Below, piece after piece: positions 17,257 to 26,160 of a stretch of DNA of 64,000 nucleotides (position 1 is its first letter; each line of letters begins with the position of its first letter). The translations under genes were made by a program, and so were the position numbers. The notes beneath the pieces were generated by a model, which saw only the letters and a program-made list of their open reading frames with translations, made no database searches and had not been told where the DNA came from. Origin of the DNA: Desulfonatronospira thiodismutans ASO3-1 (GTDB taxonomy: Bacteria > Desulfobacterota > Desulfovibrionia > Desulfovibrionales > Desulfonatronovibrionaceae); NCBI RefSeq assembly GCF_000174435.1, contig NZ_ACJN02000001.1, positions 485,658 to 549,657 of the forward strand, written 5' to 3'.

Positions 17257-19647
17257 TTAGCCCATGAGCTGCATAGCCATCTGGGGCAGGGTGTTGGCCT
17301 GGGCCAGCATGGCCGTGGCACCCTGGGAGAGGACCTGGTTGCGCATGAACTGGGTCATTTCATAGGCAACATCTGCATCAGAGATGCGTGATTCCGCAGC
17401 CTGCAGGTTCTCAGCCTGGATCTGCAGGTTGGAGATGGTGCTTTCCAGGCGGTTCTGGAAGGCACCCAGGTCGGCGCGGATGCGGTCCTTCTTCTCAATG
17501 GCCGCGTCTATTTCCTCCAGGGCGTTCTGGGCGAACATAGTGGGCTTGGTATCGTTTACGTGACTGTCGAACCTCTCTGCATCCTCCTGAATATTGGGTT
17601 CACCGATCTGGGCAGATGGGTTATTTATTTCGATATCACCTTCTAAACGTGTTGAGGCGAATATAGTAGCGTCATCACCCTCAATGCCCTCTTCCTGAAT
17701 TACTATTCCCTTGTGTTCATCGAAAGATGCACCTTGCACATGGTTGTCAAGGTCTATTGATTCAGCCAAAGCCTTCATAACATCATCATGGTCATCTCCT
17801 TCCTGCACTATGTATTCATATCTTTCAGTATCTCCGCCTGAAGCTTCGACGTCTATGGCGTATACTGCTCCTTCCCATAGCGGTCCACTATCAATTTTAA
17901 TTTGCAGTTCATTATCTTCTTCGTTCGAAGTAGTTTTTACAACATCATTACCAGAGCTTAGCTCATAGACCATGATATCACTACTAGCAGCACCATTTAT
18001 TATTATTTCGTCATCAATATATCTGGCAGAGTAGATGTCTGACTCATTAATGGCTTCAACAAGACCATCAATAACATCACCGCTATTATCATTACCTTCT
18101 GTAGTATAAGTAAAAGCTTCTCCGTTTATATTAATATGATATGTTTGACCTGAATCAATATTATATAGCTGATCAGATATACTTGATATTTTACGTTCTT
18201 CATATATTAAACTTTCTGAATGATAGAAAGTAATATCGCTATCATCAAATTCTTGCCCCTCAATTTTAATTTCTCCATCTTCCAAATCAATGTAGGTAGC
18301 ATCCAATCCGGTTTGCTCATTTATATTTTGAGTCAGTCCCTGCATGACATCCTGCAAAGTATCACCTTCACGGGCCACGTATTCCACAGTTTCATTTATG
18401 TCTCCACTAACTATTTCAAGGTTATATATCATGCCTACTTCAGGTTCTGGGCCACCAAATTTTAAGGTCGTGTCTCCATTACCACTGCTTACATCCAGGG
18501 CAGTGTTACCGCTTCCTTCTACTAGTTCGAAAGCACCCACCTGGCTTGCACCATAAACTACCAAATCTCCATTTTTAACTTCGGCTTCGTAATCATCAGA
18601 CTGATCTATCAGACTAGCTAATCCCTGCACCACGTCAGAAGCAGTGTCGCCGCTACCAGCCTCATATTCAAAAGTTTCTCCGTCTACAGTGGCGTGGTAT
18701 ACCTTACCACTGCTTACCTCACCGGTAAGTGCACCTGCTAATCCTTCAACGGCACGTTCTTTCCCGTTTAAAAATGAGTAGGCACTACTAATGTTTTCAT
18801 CAATGTTTTGCCAGTCAGGCTCTTCATTATCGGGGTTTTCGTATTCATCTTGGGCCTGTTCCAACTGATTTATGGCATTTTCAAGGCTATCCTTTAGTTC
18901 ACTGAATTCTTCAGTTACCTCTTCTTCTTCATAGGCCCTCAATAAATCATCTCGCATTCCTTCAAGGTAGTACTTAATGTCGTCAATTTCTTCCATCAAT
19001 TCTTCTGGGTTATCAGGTTTTTCACGATTTATCTGTGAGTTAATCGCCTTTAGACTATTTTGGTTTTCAATTAACCTTTCTTCAAGATTACTTTGAAGAT
19101 AGCTGTTTCCAATATCAAGCCCCCTGGCAGTGGCATCCCCCATATTGACATAGTAAAAGTCCTCTCCGTCATTGTTACGGGGACCAAAGTGTAATTTCAT
19201 GGGGTTGCCGTCTTCTTCACCCAGGGTGCCGTCCAGGAGTTTTACCTGGTTGAATTCTGTGGCATTGGCAATGCGGTTAATTTCCGCCTTCATCTGCTGG
19301 TATTCCTGGTCGATGATTTCACGTTGATCAGTTGTGTAGGTCCCGGTGGCAGCCTGCTCAGCCAGTTCCTTCATGCGGATGAGCTTGTTGTCAATGACTT
19401 CCAGGGCACCGTCCGCGGTCTGGATTGCCGAGATGCCGTCATTGGCGTTTCTAACGCCCTGGTTCATGGCGGCAATATCTGCCCGCATGAGTTCCCTGAT
19501 TGCCAGTCCTGCCGCATCGTCCGCCGCAGTGTCGATCCTGAGTCCTGAGGACAGCCGCCTGGTGGATGTGGCCAGGTCGCCGTAATGGTGGTCCAGATTA
19601 CGCGCCGCATTCATCGCCATCATATTTGTGTTAATGACCAAAGACAT
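17257..19647 (-). CDS. fliC: Flagellin with a large four-module central insertion
   Basis: The protein has 796 residues, well above the 270-500 common for flagellins. The conserved N-terminal D0/D1 (MSLVINTNMMAMNAARNL, LRIDTAADDAAGLAI, residues 1-145) and C-terminal D1/D0 (about 705-796, ENLQAAESRISDADVAYEMT, ending MAMQLMG) are intact, so it can polymerise. Residues about 200-285 are acidic and helical. Residues about 314-680 hold four divergent repeats of about 90 residues, each starting like GxxYxxxV followed by EYxxxxGDTxxDVxxGL. The coding sequence of this middle part is more AT-rich than the ends. A GAAGGAGGG site precedes the ATG and a sigma-54-type promoter lies upstream. The modules should form surface domains on the filament. 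Confidence 0.95.
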   Translation of the reverse strand: MSLVINTNMMAMNAARNLDHHYGDLATSTRRLSSGLRIDTAADDAAGLAIRELMRADIAAMNQGVRNANDGISAIQTADGALEVIDNKLIRMKELAEQAATGTYTTDQREIIDQEYQQMKAEINRIANATEFNQVKLLDGTLGEEDGNPMKLHFGPRNNDGEDFYYVNMGDATARGLDIGNSYLQSNLEERLIENQNSLKAINSQINREKPDNPEELMEEIDDIKYYLEGMRDDLLRAYEEEEVTEEFSELKDSLENAINQLEQAQDEYENPDNEEPDWQNIDENISSAYSFLNGKERAVEGLAGALTGEVSSGKVYHATVDGETFEYEAGSGDTASDVVQGLASLIDQSDDYEAEVKNGDLVVYGASQVGAFELVEGSGNTALDVSSGNGDTTLKFGGPEPEVGMIYNLEIVSGDINETVEYVAREGDTLQDVMQGLTQNINEQTGLDATYIDLEDGEIKIEGQEFDDSDITFYHSESLIYEERKISSISDQLYNIDSGQTYHININGEAFTYTTEGNDNSGDVIDGLVEAINESDIYSARYIDDEIIINGAASSDIMVYELSSGNDVVKTTSNEEDNELQIKIDSGPLWEGAVYAIDVEASGGDTERYEYIVQEGDDHDDVMKALAESIDLDNHVQGASFDEHKGIVIQEEGIEGDDATIFASTRLEGDIEINNPSAQIGEPNIQEDAERFDSHVNDTKPTMFAQNALEEIDAAIEKKDRIRADLGAFQNRLESTISNLQIQAENLQAAESRISDADVAYEMTQFMRNQVLSQGATAMLAQANTLPQMAMQLMG

Positions 19648-19681
19648 GTTAATACCCTCCTTCGAGTTTTTGGAGGGTCAA

Positions 19682-19697
19682 AGCAATGGCGGTGCCA
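19682..19697 (-). promoter_or_regulatory. Sigma-54 promoter of the flagellin gene
   Basis: On the minus strand TGGCACCGCCATTGCT matches the -24/-12 consensus TGGCAC-N5-TTGC with exactly 10 bases between GG and GC. The predicted transcript starts near 19671, leaving a leader of about 25 bases before the flagellin ATG at 19647. Confidence 0.85.
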
Positions 19698-19942
19698 TAT
19701 AAAATTAGTTCATTAAAAACAGTATTTTATACTTATGGAAAAAAGATGGGAACGGCTAAACAGGCGAAATGCGGTAAAATCTTCCCAGTGCTGAAGATGA
19801 AAGCTTGAAGCTCAAGGCTAAAAGGTAAGATCAAACAGATGATCCGAAGTAACTGTCGGGCATGCTTAGACTGATTTTTCTGGCTTGATCGGTAACTATT
19901 CCGAGGGTGCCGGAACCAAGTAAGGTTTCTTGTCTGACAGGA

Positions 19943-19958
19943 TGGCCCTTATTTTGCA
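19943..19958 (+). promoter_or_regulatory. Possible sigma-54 promoter of the GGDEF gene
   Basis: TGGCCCTTATTTTGCA has GG-N10-GC spacing and most of the -24/-12 consensus. It would start transcription near 19969, 28 bases before the ATG at 19997. The rest of the 350-base gap to the flagellin start shows nothing else clear. Confidence 0.5.
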
Positions 19959-19996
19959 TTGAAAATCTAAAACAATGTCAAATAAAGGAGCCTGAC

Positions 19997-21457
19997 ATGA
20001 ACGGAAGTCATGCTGTTTTTCATCTGGTGGACATCTCCAGGGATCTGAAGCGGGAAATAGAAGACAACCTCCCCGGTGACACTGCTGTTAATGAGGTGGA
20101 CGGCTCCGATTCCCTGTCTACAGACGGTGGGAGCCAGTCCAGGATAGACATCCTCTTTTTGAGTCCCGGCAGATGGGAAAAGATGGATCAGGAAATGAGG
20201 GAATGGCTGGAAAGCCGTAATCAGCACCTGGTGCTGGTTCTTGAGGATGAGCAGCAGAAACCGGATCAGGAGTACAACGTGTCCGCTTCTTTTCTGGGTT
20301 ATCTTCGTCGTCCGGTTACCAGAAACGCCTTGAAAAGTATCCGGGACAAGGCCAGGGAAGTTCAGGAGCTTTATACTGACCTGCACCTCATGGCCAAAGA
20401 GATTGTCCTTGAGCGCGAGCTTCTCACGCGTAAAAACGCACAGCTGGAATTTTTGAACCGCATTCTGACCAGCACCTCTCAGACCCTGGACCTTAAAGAA
20501 ATCCTGCACCAGACTTCCAAAGAGTTTGGGACACTGCTTGGGACCACCGGGCTGGCAGCAATCTTCTGGAACTATGACAATGAGGATCTGTTTGCGGAAA
20601 TATATCTGCCGGAAATCAAGTCCCTTAAAACAAGGCAGAAATGGACCGGGCACCTTATGGAAATAGTTCAGAGGTTTGAAGGCAGTATGCCCAGACATTA
20701 CCATACAGTGGTCATGGGGGAGGGGGAAAATACCCTGAGCAAGCCTCCCAGTCATGCCCGGCAGATAATGCTTCCCCTGCAGGCCGGGCAGAAGACTTTC
20801 GGGGCCATTATCCTGGATGCAAAAGAGATCCTGAACCTGGGTAAAGACCAGGTGACGATAATAAACAGCGCTGCCAGGCACCTGTCCCTGAGTCTCCGCA
20901 ACGCCCTGGAATACAAAGCGGTCAAGTACGAGGCCGAATTTGATGGGCTGACCTGCATCAACAATCGTCAGCATTTTGACAAGAAACTCAGAAAAGAGCT
21001 TAAAAGACACCAGAGGCAGGTGAATTCATTGAGCCTGATTATGCTGGACCTGGATCATTTTAAGACACTAAATGATACCTACGGTCATGTCACCGGAGAC
21101 ATGGTGCTCAGAAAAATCGGGGAAATCCTGGTGGATACCGTCAGGGAAACGGACTTTCCCGCCCGTTACGGTGGAGAAGAGTTCGTCATCCTACTGCCCG
21201 AGACCACAGAGGAACAGGCCTGGCTGCTGGGTCAGAGGATCCGCCAGAAAATCGGCCAGACCGAGTTTGAAGTGCAGGGCAAAAAATTCAGCATTACCGC
21301 CAGCCTGGGTGTGGCCTCCATAAAGCCCGGCCCTCTGACACCCAAGGATACCCTGGTGGAACAGGCTGATCAGGCGCTTTATCTTTCCAAGTTCAACGGA
21401 CGCAACATGGTCTGCACCTCGGCAGACGTCTGCATGGACCAGGCTGTTTCCAATTAG
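19997..21457 (+). CDS. Diguanylate cyclase (receiver-like, GAF-like and GGDEF domains)
   Basis: I start at ATG 19997 (AAAGGAG 7 bases before); the longer frame from 19907 overlaps the promoter. The product has 486 residues. Residues 1-130 look like a degenerate receiver (VDISRDLKREIEDN... DILFLSPGRW). A coiled-coil linker and a GAF-like domain (about 160-310) follow, then a GGDEF domain with DGLTCINNRQHFD, LDLDHFKTLNDTYGH and active-site motif RYGGEEF. The inhibitory site RETD lies 5 residues before GGEEF, so product feedback is expected. It makes cyclic di-GMP from GTP. Its position beside flagellin suggests a motility role. Confidence 0.92.
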   Translation: MNGSHAVFHLVDISRDLKREIEDNLPGDTAVNEVDGSDSLSTDGGSQSRIDILFLSPGRWEKMDQEMREWLESRNQHLVLVLEDEQQKPDQEYNVSASFLGYLRRPVTRNALKSIRDKAREVQELYTDLHLMAKEIVLERELLTRKNAQLEFLNRILTSTSQTLDLKEILHQTSKEFGTLLGTTGLAAIFWNYDNEDLFAEIYLPEIKSLKTRQKWTGHLMEIVQRFEGSMPRHYHTVVMGEGENTLSKPPSHARQIMLPLQAGQKTFGAIILDAKEILNLGKDQVTIINSAARHLSLSLRNALEYKAVKYEAEFDGLTCINNRQHFDKKLRKELKRHQRQVNSLSLIMLDLDHFKTLNDTYGHVTGDMVLRKIGEILVDTVRETDFPARYGGEEFVILLPETTEEQAWLLGQRIRQKIGQTEFEVQGKKFSITASLGVASIKPGPLTPKDTLVEQADQALYLSKFNGRNMVCTSADVCMDQAVSN

Positions 21458-21810
21458 AGGTTTGCAGTCAACCACCCCCGGCCCCTCCTTGGCCAAGGAG
21501 GGGAGCTATTAAGTGCCTGTAATCCAGAGCGTTCTACGCTCGCTAAGCCTGCCACGCGCTTGGAGTGGTTCAAAAACAGATGTCTGCATGGAGCAGGCTG
21601 TTTCCAATTAGAGGCTTTCAATCATTTTGTAATAAGGAAGGGATTTCATATAACCACCCCCGGCCCCTCCTTGGCCAAGGAGGGGAGCTATTAAGTGCCT
21701 GTAACCCAGAGCGTTCTACGCTCGCTAAAGCCTGTAACGCGTTTGGAGTGGTTCAAAAGCAGACGTCTGCATGGACCAGGCTGTTTCCAGGTAGAGGCTT
21801 GCAATCATTT
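21422..21810 (+). repeat. Tandem direct repeat that copies the 3' end of the GGDEF gene
   Basis: A block of about 38 bases covering the last codons and stop (gcagacgtctgcatggacca..., 21422-21460) reappears at 21576-21614 and 21759-21797. Between them stand two copies of a unit holding the perfect palindrome cccctccttggccaaggagg and gttctacgctcgctaa (21470-21575 and 21653-21758). Unit sizes are about 154 and 183 bases; the second has about 29 extra bases. The remainder of the gap to 21977 shows no gene. Confidence 0.85.
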
Positions 21811-21976
21811 ATAATTTTGACTTTGGTCTTCTTTTTTCGGTAAACTTTCAGGCCCGGCAAAAATCAGTTGTTTACAAAACACAGCAGATGAAGGTATAGG
21901 TTTTACCGCTGTCCGGTTTTCCGGGAGTGTAGAAGGTCAAAGTTTCGCAGATTAAAATTTCAAGCCCTTTTTCATC

Positions 21977-22528
21977 ATGTCTTCATCTGTATTCGAAATA
22001 AGCACTCAAGAGCAGGAGTACCTCAAAGAACTGGCTTTTTTGAGCATCAAGTCCAGGTTGGAAGGCAGCGAGCCTGATTACCCCCTTCCTCCCAGCGATA
22101 AACTCAAGGAAAACCTGGGCGCTTTTGTCACCCTGAAGATACAGGGCAAGCTGCGCGGCTGTATTGGAAATATTGTCGGTGAAGGGCCTTTGTGGAAAAC
22201 CATCATAAGAATGGCCAGGGAGGCCGCCTTCAACGACCCCAGGTTTCCTGAACTTACCCCCGGGGAACTGGAGCAGGTGGAGCTTGAAATCTCCATTTTG
22301 AGCCCACTGGAGCCGGTACCGGACACCACACTCATTGAGCCGGGCAGGCACGGCCTGGTGGTGCGCAAAGGGCCGTACTCCGGGCTTTTGCTGCCCCAGG
22401 TGGCCCAGGAATGGGGCTGGGACCGGGAGACTTTTCTGGCTCACACCTGCCGCAAGGCGGGTCTTCACGAGAATTGCCACAAGGACAGGGACGTTGAGAT
22501 ATTCTGGTTTCAGGCGGTGGTCTTTTAG
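21977..22528 (+). CDS. AMMECR1 domain protein
   Basis: The product has 183 residues. The family signature LRGCIG appears as KLRGCIGNIVGEGPL, followed by AREAAFNDPRFPELTPGELE and LEISILSPLEPVPD, and RKGPYSGLLLPQVAQEWGWDRETFLAHTCRKAGL. AMMECR1 proteins (AmmA) often occur with MEMO1-like and radical SAM genes, but here the next gene is cheW, 21 bases downstream. The catalytic role of the family is not established. Confidence 0.93.
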   Translation: MSSSVFEISTQEQEYLKELAFLSIKSRLEGSEPDYPLPPSDKLKENLGAFVTLKIQGKLRGCIGNIVGEGPLWKTIIRMAREAAFNDPRFPELTPGELEQVELEISILSPLEPVPDTTLIEPGRHGLVVRKGPYSGLLLPQVAQEWGWDRETFLAHTCRKAGLHENCHKDRDVEIFWFQAVVF

Positions 22529-22549
22529 ATTGCCGGCAAGGGAGGTGAT

Positions 22550-23008
22550 ATGCAGGGAAAAAGCAGCAAAGCTTCAGATAGAAAGGATCCTTTCCAGATA
22601 TCCTGTTTTTATATCGGCGACGCCATGTGCGGCATCGATATAAACCTGGTGCAGGAAATCAATAAACAGCTTGATTTTACAGTGGTTCCCCATGCCCCGG
22701 AGTATGTCATGGGCATAATGAACCTGCGGGGCAAGATCGTCACCATAATCGACCTGAGCAAAAAGCTGGGTTTTTCCTTTTCCAGAATGGGCGATGAGAC
22801 CAGGATTATCATTGTCGAATCTAAGGACGAATTTATCGGCCTGCTGGTGGACAAGGTCACCGATGTCGTTCTGGCTGACTGGGAAAAGGTTTCCTCGCCC
22901 CCGTCCAATATAAAGGGCCTCAAAGGCAAATATTTCCAGGGAGTATACAAGTCCAGGACCAAACTTGTGGCCATACTGGACATCGAGGAAGTATTGAGCA
23001 GCGAATAG
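22550..23008 (+). CDS. cheW: Chemotaxis coupling protein CheW
   Basis: The product has 152 residues. After a charged N-terminus, the CheW fold is clear: FYIGDAMCGIDINLVQEI, VPHAPEYVMGIMNLRGKIVTIIDLSKKLG with the conserved NLRG, and VDKVTDVVL. It couples chemoreceptors to the kinase CheA. GGGAGGTGAT precedes the ATG. A MITE separates it from the following regulator genes. No cheA is in the window. Confidence 0.95.
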   Translation: MQGKSSKASDRKDPFQISCFYIGDAMCGIDINLVQEINKQLDFTVVPHAPEYVMGIMNLRGKIVTIIDLSKKLGFSFSRMGDETRIIIVESKDEFIGLLVDKVTDVVLADWEKVSSPPSNIKGLKGKYFQGVYKSRTKLVAILDIEEVLSSE

Positions 23009-23037
23009 CTTCCCTGTAACGCATGGACCATGCCCGG

Positions 23038-23214
23038 GTAACCATTCAGGGGGGCAGGTACCGGCCAGGGGGACAGTCCCCGCGACACTTGTCCTGCACA
23101 AATACAGAAATTACAGACGCAAAATTTTTTGAAGCTGCACAATCATTACTTAGCGGGGGACAGTCCCCTGGCCTTGTGCCATTAGTCAGCACCGAGGACC
23201 CCCTGAATGGTTAC
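23038..23214. mobile_element. Family-1 MITE, 177 bp
   Basis: Ends GTAACCATTCAGGGGG and CCCCCTGAATGGTTAC, flanked by the exact 8-bp duplication ATGCCCGG (23030-23037 and 23215-23222). The interior is the standard version with GGGGACAGTCCCC near both ends. The remaining bases to 23395 hold no gene. Confidence 0.9.
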
Positions 23215-23395
23215 ATGCCCGGCAGCGCCGCAGACATTCAAAACCGGATCAGGCCGGATGAACAGCTTGCCGCATCATCCTTTTGTGATCACTGAAGTAC
23301 CGCTTTTATGTTTTCATGCCCCCAGGCGGGGTTAAGGCATTTTTTGCGGTGACAACAAACTTATGCCCTGAAAAAATTTCTCTGGATTCGTTCTT

Positions 23396-24532
23396 ATGAC
23401 CAACACCAACACGATCCGCACCCCACTGATTCTCATAGTTGACGATTCCCCGCTGAACAGAAGGATGCTCAGAGTGGTACTGAACAAGGCAGGCTACCGC
23501 ATTCAGGAGGCCGAGGACGGTCTACAGGCCCGGGAAATGGCCCGGGAGCATCTGCCGGACCTGATTCTGCTGGATGTCATGATGCCCCACGAAGATGGCT
23601 TCGATACCTGCATCAAGCTTAAAAAACAATCCTCCACCCAGGACATTCCCATAATTTTCATCTCCGCCCTCAATGATACGGAAAATATCGTCAAGGGTCT
23701 TGAGCTGGGCGGGGTGGACTACATCAGCAAGCCCTTCGCCCAGACCGAGGTCATGGCCCGCATCAGGGTGCACCTGGAACTCAAGTTTGCCAAGGAAAGG
23801 CTGGTGGAGGCCCAGGTACAGAGGTTTGCCGACCTGAAGCAGGCCCAGGAATCTTTCCTGGTGGAGCCGGACAAGCTGCCCGGGGCCAGATTTTCATATA
23901 TCTATCAGCCGGTACTGGAGGCTGGAGGAGATTTTCTGGATGTGGTTCAGACCGGTGAAAACATCCATGTTTACGTGGTTGCGGATGTTAGCGGGCATGA
24001 CCTGGGCACGGCTTACATGACCTCTGCCCTGAAGGTGCTCATAGACCAGAATATAAACCCCTATACCCCCATGCATGAAAGCCTGAAGATGATCAATGCC
24101 GTGCTCAACAGGATTCTTCAGCCCACCCAGCACCTGACAGCCAATTTTTTGAAAGTCGACCGCGGACGTAACAAAATGAGCCTTTACAACGCAGGTCATC
24201 CCGCCCCGGTCATGGTATCCGGAGAGGGCAGCGAGCCCAGGATACTGGAGGCAGAAGGCGATATACTGGGGCCTTTTGAACAGGTGGAATTCACCCCCCT
24301 GGAAAAGGACATCCAGCCCGGAGACCGTGTCTTTCTTTACACTGACGGGCTTGTGGAGTCTTTCGGCGAAAATTTCATGAGCAGGGAACAAGGAATGGAT
24401 AAACTTCTCCAGGCATGCAGAGAAGCCTCTGATTACCAGCTGCAACCAGCTCTGCAGCATATTTTTTCAGTGTTGCGTCCAGAAAAATCTTTACTGGAGG
24501 ATGATGCCGTCCTCCTGGCTACGGAGATCTGA
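23396..24532 (+). CDS. Receiver-PP2C (RsbU-like) serine phosphatase response regulator
   Basis: The protein has 378 residues. An N-terminal receiver domain (ILIVDDSPLNRRML, phospho-acceptor Asp60 in ILLDVMMP, ISKPF) is joined by a helical linker to a SpoIIE/PP2C phosphatase domain with GGDFLDV (metal Asp), VADVSGHDLGTAYM, LYNAGHPAPV and DRVFLYTDGLVESFG. Such proteins dephosphorylate anti-sigma antagonists in partner-switching pathways. The gene overlaps the next one, an RsbW-like kinase, by one base, which strongly suggests they act together. Confidence 0.93.
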   Translation: MTNTNTIRTPLILIVDDSPLNRRMLRVVLNKAGYRIQEAEDGLQAREMAREHLPDLILLDVMMPHEDGFDTCIKLKKQSSTQDIPIIFISALNDTENIVKGLELGGVDYISKPFAQTEVMARIRVHLELKFAKERLVEAQVQRFADLKQAQESFLVEPDKLPGARFSYIYQPVLEAGGDFLDVVQTGENIHVYVVADVSGHDLGTAYMTSALKVLIDQNINPYTPMHESLKMINAVLNRILQPTQHLTANFLKVDRGRNKMSLYNAGHPAPVMVSGEGSEPRILEAEGDILGPFEQVEFTPLEKDIQPGDRVFLYTDGLVESFGENFMSREQGMDKLLQACREASDYQLQPALQHIFSVLRPEKSLLEDDAVLLATEI

Positions 24533-24981
24533 TGTCTTCAAAATGCAGCGTGGAGGACAATTCTCTAACGTGCTTTTTTCCCGCGGACACAAGCCATGTG
24601 GAGAAAGTACTGCAGCAGCTTACCTATATTCCTTTCCTGGCTGACAGAGAAAGAGTCTTTTTTGATCTGTCCCTTGTTTTGCGAGAAGCCCTGAATAACG
24701 CCATTGTCCACGGTGCAGACCAGGACCGGAGTATGGAAGTAGAATGCCGGGTCAGCGTGGATTCAGAGGGCATAGACATTGTAGTTGTGAGTCCTGGCCA
24801 TGGATTTGACTGGGAAAAGTGCCTGGAAAAACAGCTCCCTGAGTGCCCCACCCAGAGCGGCTGGGGGGTTTTTCTCATCCGGGAATATACTGATCATTTA
24901 GTTTTCAGGGATCAGGGAAAAAGGCTGGAATGCCGCATCAACCTGGACCGGTACCAGGAAAAAGATAGACAACAATTTTAA
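24532..24981 (+). CDS. RsbW-like anti-sigma/serine kinase (HATPase_c domain)
   Basis: The product has 149 residues and is a stand-alone GHKL ATPase domain: the N-box is LREALNNAIVHGAD, the G1 region VSPGHGFDW and the late glycine region SGWGVFLIREYTDHLVF. The family phosphorylates STAS-domain antagonists or binds a sigma factor. The start overlaps the stop of the PP2C gene (TGATG). No STAS antagonist gene is adjacent, so the substrate is missing from the window. Confidence 0.88.
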   Translation: MSSKCSVEDNSLTCFFPADTSHVEKVLQQLTYIPFLADRERVFFDLSLVLREALNNAIVHGADQDRSMEVECRVSVDSEGIDIVVVSPGHGFDWEKCLEKQLPECPTQSGWGVFLIREYTDHLVFRDQGKRLECRINLDRYQEKDRQQF

Positions 24982-25062
24982 GAAAAATCAGCACGCAAAG
25001 TATCCGACTTTTTCCTCCGCGGATACTGGTCCGAGAGCAGGGCTGAATAACGGGAGCAGGTT

Positions 25063-26160
25063 ATGAAACTCAAGGTTCTGGTGGTTGACGATACCATTGT
25101 CTACCGCAAGATTCTAAGCGATGTTCTGGCAGATTTTCCCAGCGTAGAGGTGGTGGGGACCGCCAGCAACGGAAAAATTGCTCTTAGCCGCATCGAGTCC
25201 CTGAAGCCCGATCTCATCACACTGGACGTGGAGATGCCGGTTATGGACGGGGTGCAGACCCTGGAGGAAATCCATAAAATGAAGCTCGGCATCGGGGTCA
25301 TTATGGTCAGTACGCTGACCAAAAAGGGCAGTGAAATCACCATGAAGGCCCTGGAGCTAGGTGCCTTCGACTTTGTGACCAAGCCGGACTCGGAAAGCAG
25401 AGAGGAAAATATCAAGCAGATCCGCGCATCACTGGCTCCGCGGATTAACCATTTTTTGAAGCGTTTTGAGCTTAAGAAGGCCCTGAAAGGGGACCGGGCC
25501 CAGAAAAAGGAAGAAAAGCCCAGGGAGCCCAGGGAGCCGCGGCCTGCTCCACCGTCCAGGACACCGGGCCGTTCCACCTACGAAAAGTCGGATATAGTGG
25601 CCATAGGAATCTCCACCGGAGGTCCCAATGCCCTGACCAAAATGCTGCCCATGCTGCCTGGAAATCTCGGGGTGCCGGTGGCCATAGTCCAGCATATGCC
25701 TCCTCTATTCACCAAATCCCTGGCCGAAAGCCTGAACCAGAAATGCGCCCTGGAGGTCAAAGAGGTTCAGGACGGGGAAACGGTCCGGAAAAATGTTGTC
25801 TATATCGCCCCGGGGGGCAAGCAGACCAAGATAGTGGCCGGGGCCAATCAGGCCAGGATCTTCAGGGTGACCGACGATCCGCCGGAAAACAACTGCAAAC
25901 CCTCAGTGGATTATCTTTTCAGATCCGTGGCCAGGGAATATAAATCCAAAGTTACCGGGGTGATAATGACCGGAATGGGCAATGACGGAACTCTGGGACT
26001 CAAGGTCATGAAGTCCTTTGGTGCAGTGACCATGGGCCAGGATGCCGACACCTGCGTGGTTTACGGCATGCCCAAGATAGCCTGGGATGCAGGGGTTGTG
26101 GACATGGAATTCCCTTTGGAGAAGATTGCAGCTGAAATAACATCCACTGTCAAAAGATGA
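25063..26160 (+). CDS. cheB: Chemotaxis protein-glutamate methylesterase/deamidase CheB
   Basis: The protein has 365 residues: a receiver domain (VLVVDDTIVYRKIL, Asp55 in LDVEMPVMDG, TKPD), a charged proline-rich linker (about 145-170) and the methylesterase domain. The catalytic triad is seen as Ser in IGISTGGPNAL, His in IVQHMPPLFTKSLAESL and Asp in MTGMGNDGTLGL. It removes methyl groups from chemoreceptors when phosphorylated. It overlaps cheR by 4 bases. Confidence 0.97.
   Translation: MKLKVLVVDDTIVYRKILSDVLADFPSVEVVGTASNGKIALSRIESLKPDLITLDVEMPVMDGVQTLEEIHKMKLGIGVIMVSTLTKKGSEITMKALELGAFDFVTKPDSESREENIKQIRASLAPRINHFLKRFELKKALKGDRAQKKEEKPREPREPRPAPPSRTPGRSTYEKSDIVAIGISTGGPNALTKMLPMLPGNLGVPVAIVQHMPPLFTKSLAESLNQKCALEVKEVQDGETVRKNVVYIAPGGKQTKIVAGANQARIFRVTDDPPENNCKPSVDYLFRSVAREYKSKVTGVIMTGMGNDGTLGLKVMKSFGAVTMGQDADTCVVYGMPKIAWDAGVVDMEFPLEKIAAEITSTVKR

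Noticed and set aside
21422-21810. CRISPR-like array
   Set aside because: Repeat units are 150-180 bases, copy a gene end and contain palindromes; there are no short regular repeats with unique spacers and no cas genes.
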